NCBI GenBank assembly: GCA_043228905.1 | Contig: JBHGNT010000003.1 | Location: 6,138,001-6,202,000, forward strand | Reading direction: 5' to 3' | DNA from: Azolla caroliniana | Lineage: Eukaryota; Polypodiophyta | DNA: 64,000 nucleotides | Part shown: positions 1 to 10,500 of the stretch, in pieces | Position numbering within the stretch: the first letter of the stretch is position 1 | Layout: every line of letters starts with the position of its first letter | Notes under the pieces: model-generated | Told to the model about the DNA's origin: nothing | The model's database searches: none | The model's input: the letters and a program-made list of their open reading frames with translations, nothing else | Translations under genes and position numbers: made by a program

Positions 1-2064
1 GCAAAAGCTTCCATAAATGAGTTGTCAGTAGGAATGAGATTCAAGGTGAAATTTGAGGGTGAGGATGCATCGGAACGAAGGTAATGTTAGTTAGCAACTA
101 ATTAACTTCTATTATTATTGCCTTTTCAAGAAAAGGTATCCAGGGTAATAGCCTTATGTTATAAGAATATTTATCATTATTCTATGTACTTTTGCTCTTT
201 GTTTTGCAGCTATGCTGGTACTATAGTAGGTATCGAGGATCTAAATGCAGTGTGTTGGCCAAAATCTCTTTGGCGCTCTTTGAGAGTTAATTGGGATGAA
301 ATGACTAATCATGAACAAAGAAATCGAATCTCTCCTTGGGAAATTGAGTTGTCTATTCATCCTCAGGCTCCAGCTAATAACTCTTGCTCTCCTGCTCCAA
401 AGAACAAACGACCGCGACCAAGCATTCCATCCGACTCAGGTGAAATAACTCAGTTTCATGTGAGACATAAATTTTTCTACATTATTTTTGTATGCAGAGT
501 TTCAAAATCACATTTGAATTGTATAATTTGAATATATAAAATACCACAAGAAAAAACTTCAAAACTTGATTGTTTTACTGAAAATTATATACCAAGATAT
601 TCAGTGAAACTGTTTGCATCTTATTGAAATGGTATGCATCATGGTGCAGGAAGCAGCAGTAAATCAACATCATTTAGTTCCTTGCAATCTTCTGCTTCAA
701 AGCATCAAGATGATGAGATTATGAAAGCTTATCATCAGATGTGGGGAAAAAGATCAGACAACCACCAGCAAGGAAATTTTAGGACCGGAGTAGAAGAAAC
801 CATGAAGATGGCATCACCTCCTGGATGGTTAATTTCAGGAACTTTTGATCCTCGCAAACATCAACATATTCTTCAAACTGATAAATTCTCCTTCTTCCCA
901 CCATCTTCTTGTGATAATAATTTGAACGGTGATCGAGTGGCTATTTCTATGCCATCTACCCTGAATTCAATGCAGAATAACTTTAAAAACACAAGCAATA
1001 ATATAAATCAAGGATCTTGGCAACAAATACCTTCATCCTCTTCTATACAGAATGAAATCTCACCTTCTGTTTGGCCACTCATGAGTATGTTACCTCCTAC
1101 TTCTTCTTCACCTTTTATTGCAATGCCGTCAACGAGAGTGGAGAATTCAAAGGTATTAATGCAGAATCCACATTCTTGGGATTCTCAGCAGAAAATAGAG
1201 AAGCCAGACACAGAAAGTGTATGCAAACTCTTTGGTTTCTCGCTAACTGAACCTCGAACTTTGACAAAATCTAAGATGTTGGAAGATGATAATCTTCAGT
1301 CAATGAATGCTCACTTTGCTTCTCAAGCACCACCATCATCACAACATATTCAAGAGAATGATATTCCACACCAATCTTCAGTACCCGACAAGTCAACATC
1401 TTCTGAAGTTGAATATTCTGATAATACTTGCCTCAAATTATCTAAAGAATCGGAAGGGCGAAGTGCACATAATCCTCCTGTAAGAAGCTGCACAAAGGTA
1501 AAAAAAACTTGCTGTCTTCCCTATGATGTATTTATCTATGTATTTTGCAATGGTGAAGTAAAATTGATCATTTATATGTGGTTTCTACTATGTGTAGGTC
1601 ATCAAGAAGGGAAGCATGGTTGGGAGAGGGGTTGATTTATCCAAGTTTGATAGCTATAAAAAGCTGATTGAAGAGTTGGAGCTAATGTTTCATATTGAAG
1701 GAGAGCTTAGCAACCCTGAGAAAGGATGGCAGTTAGCATATAGTGATGATGAAGGAGATATGATGCATGTTGGTGATGATCCGTGGACGTAAGTGATTTG
1801 CTTTGCAAAATATATTGAAATCAATATTTTTAGTGAAACTGTTTTATCTTTTGACTCTGCTTCTAAATTTTTTCAACTTTTTTTTTTATGATGTCCAATA
1901 GTGAATTCTGCAGCATGGTTAGGAAGATACATATCTTCAGCCCAGAGGAGGTGACAACGGCAGGTTTATCACAAGTAAAACCACAATGTACTAAAGATGA
2001 TGAACAATATACGAATGAATTCCAAGAGAATAGGAACTCATCCGTTCCAGCATTACCTGGGTGA
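1..2064 (+). CDS. ARF: Auxin response factor, C-terminal part (five exons; gene starts before the window)
   Basis: A nuclear transcription factor that binds auxin-response elements and pairs with Aux/IAA proteins. Exons read from the sequence are <1-80, 210-439, 650-1497, 1598-1788 and 1902-2064 (TGA). All have GT-AG borders and the phases join without a break. Exons 1-2 encode the ARF ancillary (Auxin_resp) domain, with SVGMRFK, FEGED, GTIVGIED and SPWEIE. Exon 3 encodes a long middle region rich in Ser, Asn, Pro and His that contains the ARF motif LFGFSL. Exons 4-5 encode the PB1 domain (formerly III/IV), with the basic KKGSMVGRGVDL lysine face and the acidic core DDEGDMMHVGDDPW, then EFCSMVRKIHIFSPEEV. 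The DNA-binding B3 domain must lie upstream. The middle region is not glutamine-rich, which points to a class B (ARF1/2/9-type, repressor) member; that assignment is inference. No lesions are seen. Confidence 0.95.
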
Positions 2065-2469
2065 TACATGAGATTTTTATGCATCTTATATATAGACTTC
2101 GAAGACCTGATGATGTTCATGCTATTTCATGGTAAAAAAGAAATCAAGAAATGAAGAAGGCACGCGGATGCCAAGTATAAGTTCAGCACTTCTTCAGCTT
2201 GTGTTCTTGGATGAAGAGAGAAAGAAGTGTCTTGGCTTCTATGATTTTATTGTATGCACTTGCTGGGATTGAAGAAACCCGATGGCTATATGTGGACTTC
2301 CATGTGGTATGCAATTGATGGTTTCAGTTTCAGACAAAGGGTTCATCATGTCATGGCTTTGTCCCATGCCTGGGGATGATGGCTATATCCTAGTTTTGCT
2401 TTCCCTTTTGTAGATGGGTTGTATTTGCACTTTCCTTACATATATTATACCTATTAACATCTGCAATGT
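2065..2469 (+). other. Probable ARF 3' untranslated region
   Basis: Non-coding sequence after the ARF stop. It is T-rich and has no open frame resembling a protein. The polyadenylation point cannot be fixed by eye. It grades into the repeat array that follows. Confidence 0.5.
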
Positions 2470-3340
2470 TTTTTCTTTGTACAAATGGACAAGAAAACCT
2501 TGGCCCTTTTTATATTATAATTATGTTGTAAGCATAGAACTGAACTCAGCCTTTTGTTTCGAACAGTTACTAATATATTGTTGTAAGCATAGATCTGAAC
2601 TCAGACTTTTGTTTTAAAGATGTCTAATACAAAAGTAGTCTCATTTCAACCTTTTTGTTTTAAATTTTTAAATGGTGTATATAGTTTTCATGTTGTTTTT
2701 CTTCAATTTAGGCAAGAAAATAACCCTCAAAGTGGGGTTCATATAAACAAACATATTTAGCTCTCTTTTTGTCATGTTTTTCTGTGTGTAGCAGTTAACA
2801 ATAGCTGTGCTGCTACATGTTTTTCTGTACACGTGGGGCAAGAAAACTAGCTGCCTATGTGTGTTTGTGCGTTGTACGCATGGAATGAACTTCAGCTTCT
2901 CTTTTAAGTAGAAAGCTAAGGTTACTGCTTCATTTCATATTGTGTCAACAATTGACGTATCACAACTTGCCTTTTTTTATACAAGTGGGCGAAAAAGGTA
3001 GAGCATTATTTTAAGTATTGTAAACATGAAAATGAGCTCGGCCTTTGTTTTTAAAGAGCATTGATGTCTGAAAATGAACTAAGGGCCTTTGTTTTTAAAG
3101 AGCATTTATATTGGTAGATTTTGCTGTGTTTGTAGGAAAGAAAACTAGCATTATTTTCACTATATTTTTAAGCATGGAAAATGAACGCAACCTTTGTTGT
3201 AAAGAGCATTGATATCATAAATGTCTTGTGCTTTTAATGAACTAGCAATTGCAATTTTTATACACATTTTTTGTTGAAATGGGCCATAGAACATGGAAAT
3301 GACCCAAGTCTTTGGTTTATAGAGCATCCATATCTAACAT
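2470..3340. repeat. Degenerate tandem repeat, units of about 100-150 bp
   Basis: A composite motif recurs several times with substitutions and indels. One part is 'acaagtgggcaagaaaac' followed by 'tagcattatttt'. The other is 'aagcatggaaatgaactc' followed by 'cctttgttttaaagagcat' and 'tgatatc'. Copies of the second part lie near 2530, 2585, 3025, 3065, 3175 and 3290. The array is old and decayed and has no coding capacity. Confidence 0.6.
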
Positions 3341-4410
3341 AAAGCACTCGTAATAGACGATAACTAATAAGTGGTCTTGTTATGCATCTTTCCTTTTCAT
3401 GTATATCTACTATTAACTCTTATTTTATCCCTTTCCCCCCTTGTGGATATAACTATCACAATCTTGCTACATGATGTTTTCTGTTGTAGAACTTGGTTTA
3501 CACCTCATTTCATCCTTTTATGTGAATAACAAATAAACCTGGCTCTTGGTGGTGGGGGCCATGAATCATGATACAAATTCAAGTAGGGTGAAAGAAAGGC
3601 TGTTTTAGTCATGATGTGAAGATATGAAAGGTGACAGTATACAAAGTACAGAAAGGATTTGTTTCCCACTGTAGGAGAGTACATGACTAGTTGCAACTTA
3701 CTTTTTCAATGGAAAGGATTGTTTGGGTGAGGGCAAAGTAAATATGAATGGTAACAATGGTTTCCAATTCCTATATAGAATGACATGGCACTCTCTACAT
3801 GGCTCATATCTTGAGAAATGTCTACTTCTTTATGTACATAGGCAAAATAGTTTATGAAATTTCATAGTCTTAAAGGAAGCTCCATTTTTTTAATGCTAAA
3901 AGGAACTTTCTGGCTTGTACATATGTCTGGGCTTGGCTTTCAATGTTCACACAGGGTTTGGTTATTGCTTTATCTTTTCCTTACACAGTATAATCTAGAA
4001 GTGTTTGCAATTTCTTATTTACCAAATAACAAAGTTTACATGAACTGATGGAAGATTATGGTAAAATACAACATAATTATAGATTTCAGTACAAATTCTA
4101 TATTAATTCTATGAGATTTTATTCCCTTTACAAGCATTTCCAATTAAACAAGTTCAAAATCTGAGTTGATTTTGAGTGAATGAGGGTACCTTTTCCCGAC
4201 AGTGATAGATCCCTTGTCGCATCATGTCTATGAATTTAGAGCATCCATTGTGCTCAAAAGAAAGTATAAAAATTCACCCATCAATTGTATAAGTTTTGTT
4301 TTCCAAGATTACAAGCTATTTGCACATATTTCATAGCATAACTTTTCTTCTTGGGATTGTTTCTAGAGTATGTAGCATCCTCGCTACTTTTGGAACAAGC
4401 CATGAGAAAA
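3341..4410. other. A+T-rich intergenic DNA, nothing recognised
   Basis: Short open frames only, with no protein family resemblance and no terminal repeats noticed. Confidence 0.6.
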
Positions 4411-4730
4411 CATTGGGATTGCTTCCATATTGTGATAAGTTTGTTCTGGACTCTTCCCTTACTTCCAATTCCCGAAGTTTGAATGTTTGAAACTAGTCAC
4501 ATGTGGTGCCAGGTGACATACTTGCAAGTCATCGATTGCTGCAATGTTTGGCGTATATGTCGTTAGACCAAGGTATGATATGACATTGGGATTGCTTCTA
4601 TAGTGTGGTAATTTTAGCCTTACCTTACTTTTTCTAATTTCCTCTTTCCATCTTGAAGCTAGTCACATGTGAAATGCTTGCAAATCTTAGACTATGGCAA
4701 TGTGTTGCCTCAAGTTTATTCCTGTGCTTC
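4411..4730. repeat. Two imperfect tandem copies, period about 173 bp
   Basis: Copies begin at 4411 and 4584 with 'cattgggattgcttc'. Both continue through a run on acttccaattcc/cctctttcc-type sequence and 'ctagtcacatgtg' to 'cttgcaa' and 'tgcaatgt'. The duplication is clear but diverged, and non-coding. Confidence 0.6.
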
Positions 4731-6333
4731 TAAACTATGAATACATCTCACATATGATTTCATTGGTGTACTCAATTAAACTATTATATGCCACGTGAAT
4801 TAGAAAACATAAAAATGAGAATGTGCGGTTTTTAGGGCGTGATTTGTTGAACATTTCTACAATGTACATTGCCTAGCCAAGACAATACCTCATCAAAATT
4901 AAAACCATCTATTGAACATTAAATGAGGTACTTTTTTTGTCAATGGCCATTAAGAGAAACTTTTTGTACACAACTTGATGTCCTATCCTCATCCTCTAGC
5001 CATTGATTGTTGATTTCTTTGGATATTCACGAAGCGATGTTATTGAATATGTACATGTCTATACATAGATATAGACATCACATTAAAAAAACCCATTTCC
5101 TAAATATTCTAATGGGTTCAAGAAAAGATTTTTGTTGAGAATATTTAGAGATAGTTTAAGATTGTTCACCTATACACATTCACGGGGGAGCACGCATGGG
5201 TGACAAATTTACATGGATGCAACACACATACAAATGGATGAGCACTTGTACATGTGCATACACAAATTTCGCCAATTTTATATTTGGGGTTTCTTTGTTC
5301 ATTAAAAGCACACAAATTGGTTAAAGGAGGTGATAACACCTCACCATATTCTGTAATTCCCTTTTTCGGTTGTTACAAAAGAGTTTTGCCATCTAGGACT
5401 AATTGACAAGTGTAATCTTTCAACGTTGTTAATATTGTTTCTACCAATTTACTAGGAAAGGACACAAGTTTTACTAGTTTTCTATGAATGTTTGTTCTCA
5501 AGGTTACGTTTTAAATTTAGTTCATGGGTTTTCTCCATAAATGTGTAATTTCCTTTGATGAATTCAAGTGTTTTGTGATGGAAACCTTATTGGGTGTATG
5601 TACTTGCCCAAAGTGCATGCACTACTTATTGCTATAATTTGTTCTTGCAACATGAGTCCCTTTTTCAACATAATTTATTTATCTTATGTGAGACACAAGG
5701 TGAATTTTCATTTGCCCCTAGTGGATATTTTTTCACTCAACATGGTAATTCTACTTTTATAAAATTTCTAGTTTCTGAGATAATGACAAAAATATGTCCT
5801 ATAAAGTTCTTACTAGTCTTTTGCAAAAGATGACTTTAACCTAACATAACACTTCATTTTTAGGTGTAAACATACTAGTGTCATTAGAAACTCAATGACA
5901 TTGGACTCACTTTTTTTGCGATGTATTGCATACATTTGTAGAGGGAAACCTCAACCTACGAAGAATAATTACATGTCAAATTAGAAATGTTCAAAGAATA
6001 GGATATAAAAATGCATAATGTTTACCAAGATCACGAGAGACCCAACAAATATTTTGGAATTGTGACACGGACAACATATATAACTAATACAGATCCAAAA
6101 TGTTCATCAATCCCACTGCCAAACTCACGCAAAAATGATGGGAAATCCTTAATAGCCAAGTCAATTTTCCTTTATTGAAACAACACACTGCCATGCAAAA
6201 TCCCAAGTAGGCATTGCCAAATTCCTTGAGAGGCAATGGACCCTTCTATAATAACTTAACACATATTCCTCTCATCTAATAGGTTTTCATATGCTATAAA
6301 TTAGTACAAAATGCACATATCCATGGTTCAATT
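4731..6333. other. A+T-rich intergenic DNA, nothing recognised
   Basis: No coherent reading frame, terminal repeat or RNA gene was seen here. Confidence 0.55.
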
Positions 6334-6742
6334 TAGCTATGGGCTGAGTTTTGACTCAAACCAAACTGAACCATTAAGGTATGGTTTATCAATTCCAATA
6401 TAATTAAACCACTTAGCTTGGTTCAATTATTATTAAGTGATTTGGTTTTAATTCGGTTTGGTTCTAAAACTCAACTTTATTGGTTACATAGTGGTTTTTC
6501 GTTAACTTTTTTTTATTTCATTTTAATTTGACTTAAATGCTTACATAATTTTATTTGTTTAATTTTAAATTTATCTAACTTAAATGGTTAGGTTTAAATG
6601 GTTCGTTTTAAATTTGTGATTAAATGGTCTGGTTTAAATGCCTTCAGATAAAAAGTTTGGTTTTTGTTGTCTATAGATGGTTTGGTTCAATTCAGTTTGG
6701 TTTCAAGGCAAAGAAACCAAAACTGAACCAGGCCCATAGCTA
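6334..6742. mobile_element. Short non-autonomous DNA transposon (MITE-like)
   Basis: The segment is bounded by perfect 11-bp terminal inverted repeats, TAGCTATGGGC at 6334 and GCCCATAGCTA ending at 6742. Inside are many subterminal copies of 'ggtttggtt' and its complement 'aaccaaac'. The length (409 bp), A+T-rich core and absence of coding sequence fit a hAT-type MITE. I could not see a convincing target-site duplication. It resembles the 37341-38594 element in style. Confidence 0.65.
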
Positions 6743-7549
6743 GTACAAGCTACAATCCCACTTGACAACTTTTTAGGCTGACAGAATCTGCACAAGAAAA
6801 TTAGGAAATGGAACTAGATGTTAACCCTAGAGTTGCCATCCAATTTTGGAGGCACAAGGGATTGATAGAAAATATGTTCCAATTTGGATTTGAACTCCAA
6901 CTGTTACTTACTTTCAAGCCTTTTAGAATTAATTACCCACTCCAAAGTGGAGAAATGCATTCACTGCTTAACTTCTTACTCAAAAAATTATCACATCTTC
7001 ACATATCTAGAGAATTTTTCGTTTAGGCATTATATACAACGATTGTAGATTCTTTTTAGGGTAAACGAACAAATTTTCACGTCCCAAAAGAATAATAACA
7101 CAATGTTTTAATCAAATATTCGGCAGTGGATAAGGTGAAAGAATTTTCATGAAAACTATCTAAGCTTAACTGAATTCAGTAAATAATGTACAAATACAAT
7201 GAGCAAATGTCCCATTCCCAAAATAGAACTCCCTTGCTTTGTAAGTTCTTTATCTTCACATAATTCCATCTAATTTGTGGGTGATTGGAACAATTGTAAA
7301 TGTAAAGTTTAATGGAAACTTCTGTGCAACCGTGAAAGAAATATTTTAAATCTAAATATTTGGATGCAATTAACATCCCTTATTCAAGATTAAATTTACA
7401 TGTTTTATTGCAACTAACATATAGCAAAAATATATCCATCACCAAAAGTTTTATTATGATACAAATACACCAAATATACACATCACCAAATGTTTTATTA
7501 TTATACAAACCAACTTACAATGAGAGAAGTATTTGAATGATGATATAAA
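6743..7549. other. Spacer between element and FKBP gene; includes the FKBP 3' UTR on the minus strand
   Basis: No recognisable gene. The part nearest 7549 must hold the 3' untranslated region and polyadenylation site of the minus-strand FKBP gene, but no signal stands out. The box 'caccaaa.gttttatta' is duplicated near 7440 and 7485. Confidence 0.5.
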
Positions 7550-10500
7550 TTACTTGATCTTCAACAATTGGACTTCGAACAAGAGGGGTTCTTTAGAATG
7601 CGACAATAAGCTCTGTTTGGGCCCAAACTGATGCAAATAATTTATAAACCATTAGTCAATAAATGCACATACATAATGAAACACAATGCAAATGAACACC
7701 TTTGCTAGATCATGCCCAAAGAGGATTATGAGAACAATAACAACCATTTATACTTCAATTTTCAAGCACAAATTAAACAAATTGTTGTGAATGTCAGATG
7801 ATTGGATGGGAGGGTATGCAGATGTGGGAAGGCCATGAGCAGATGAATGGGAGATCAGATGGGTCGATGAGCAAGGGATCAGAGTGGAGGTTGAGCAGCG
7901 GTGCAGATGAGTAGACCAGAGGATGGATGAGCAAGAGATCAGATAAGAGACAAGCAGAAACGCGGACGAGAGGACATGACAATGGATTGGCAGATGTGAC
8001 TGACTGGAACATCGGCCCGGAATTGCACATGGGAGGATGTGTGCATGTGGGAAGGGCATGAACAACATGGATGAATGGATGAGCAAGGGATCGGAGTGGA
8101 TGTGCGGAGGTTGAGAAGAGCTGCATATTTGTTTATATGCAGATGAGAGGATGGACAAGCAGAAGATTGGATAAGAGGATGAGCAAAGATGATGGACGAG
8201 AGGGTGAGTAGACGGATCAATGAGATCAAGTGACATTGATAGGGAGAATTCGGATATGATCAAAGGATCTGAATCAAACAAGCAAAGACAGAAGAGATGA
8301 CGGGCATAGGTGCAACTCACAGCCTTGAGGTGAGAGAAGTGATGTACAATGCACGTGAACTAAACATACAACCTCTCAAGCCTTTACAACAAAACGTACC
8401 AAGAATTTACTGCACAATATAGCCTCTCAAGCTAACAACCTTACAATCCTCCACTTCTTGGTGGCTCTGGAGCTGAGCTGTTGCACGCATTGTGCATCAA
8501 TACTGTATAAAAGCCCCCTCTCTTCACCTAGACCGTTCATCTCTTCTATCTCTACTAATCCAATTCTGCTCTTCTGTTTTATTGTATTCCACTCCTTTCA
8601 ATCAAAGCCAAGCATTCTTGTCTAACTCCTCGTTCTCATCTATATGTTTATTTGCACCTGTGCTCATCCTTCAAAGTCATGCGCTCATCCTCTCATCTAC
8701 TCCCCCAACTCATCTTTAGCTTCACTTATCCATCATCTCGTATGCCCATCTGCTCATCTGTACCACCATTCATCATCTTGACCAACCTTCACATGTCCTC
8801 TCCCCTGTTCATCCTGATGTTCACACATCCACACCCTCCTGTCTGATTGCCAGATGTCCATGATTAGTTTGATCTATTCCAGAGCTTAAAAACAACTCAT
8901 CCTCTTGCCTGACCTTCACATTTTCTTGTCTCATCCTCTCCTCTGTTCATCCCAGCATTTGCACATTCATGCCCTCCTATCTGATTGCCCGATTTTTGTA
9001 ATAGTTTGATCTACTTCCCAAACCTGAAGGCAATCGCTCACCCTCTCACTTGACATGGAGTGGAGCATTGTAAGGTTGTGTGTGCGTGCAACATTGAGAG
9101 ATTGTATTGTATTGCAAGTCTATTGTGAGGTTATATGCCCTTGTAGAGTTTCGAGAGGCAGCATCTACATCCTGCTCCATTGATGTCTATGCCTCCAAAT
9201 TAAGCTAACTCTCCTGCACTATCAATTGGGAAGAGGAGGCTTTGGTGAACCAGTTCGAACGAGGACTTTGTGACTTTGTCCGGTCTCTTGTCCCCGAACT
9301 GAACCGGCAGCCAGAGGTCTTTAACCACGAGCATGTCCCTCATCTTCGACTTCCACACTAAATAGTTGGAGCCGGTGAGCTTGAACATGCCGCCAAACGA
9401 TTCGTCCATTTTCTGTGTCGATCTCGCTCTGATACCACTTGTTGAGTATTCGACGTTCCTTATGTCCGACGCTCGGCCACAACCGAGATTCTTTTCATAC
9501 ACAGAAAAAACAGGTAATGAAACGCGACACAAAGGGGAGAAATGGTACACAGGAGGTTTACGTGGAAAACCCCAAAATAGGGGAAAAAACCACCTTGGTC
9601 CACGGATCAGGGGCCCAGCTAACGCGTTAAACACTCCGCCTGGGGAGTAGCCCACAGGCTGCAAACTGTCACTATGTAGGAATATACAACAGTGAGTTCA
9701 CTGAGGCGATGACCTCGTGCTCTCAGATCTTCGCCACAGGCGGCGGTTACAACCGAGGCAACGACCTCGTCTCTCTCTCTCTCTCTCTCTCTCTGTGTAC
9801 AGTTACGCGCTCTCGCTTCTTCTTGCACCAACAAGGAAGAATCACAACAACAAAAACGACACACCTAAAAGTTTGCCCTAAGTCATATTTATACTCATAT
9901 GACTTTTCGGCTATTTACAAATGTAGCCTCGATGGGCTCTCAGAAACATATTTACGAATATGTCTCTTCCTCTGGTTCATACCGGGCCTGCACCATCCGG
10001 CTCTCCGTAGTCGGGTACTCCCCATCCGGTTCATACCGGGTCTACACCATCCGGCTCTCCGCAGTCGGGTACTCCCCATCCGGTTCATACCGGGTCTACA
10101 CCATCCGGCTCTCCGCAGTCGGGTACTCCCCATCCGGTTCATACCGTTTCGGCCTCGGCCGAGTTTGTTTGTCGGCACTGTTCTTCTCCCTTCCCATTCG
10201 GAGGGACCTGTCTCCCAACAGTTGTGTGTGCGTGCAACATTGAGAGATTGTATTGTATTGCAAGTCTATTGTGAGGTTATATGCCCTTGTAGAGTTTCGA
10301 GAGGCAGCATCTACATCCTGCTCCATTGATGTCTATGCCTCCAAATTCAGCTAACTCTCCTGCACTATCAATTGGGAAGAGGAGGCTTTGGTGAACCAGT
10401 TCGAATGAGGACTTTGTGACAATGTCAAAGACATGCTCCACATCGTATGACCCAACCTCTTGCAACAAAGTTATCTCCCAAATACTACATGAGTAAAAGT

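Noticed and set aside
7748-8320. Three overlapping long minus-strand open frames rich in His, Ser, Pro and Leu
   Set aside because: They lie in a low-complexity purine-rich repeat that simply lacks stop codons. No protein family is recognisable and the block sits inside an FKBP intron.
9915-10178. Open frames with a perfect 18-residue repeat, in three frames and both strands
   Set aside because: Produced by the 54-bp tandem repeat in an LTR; a repeat length divisible by three opens every frame.
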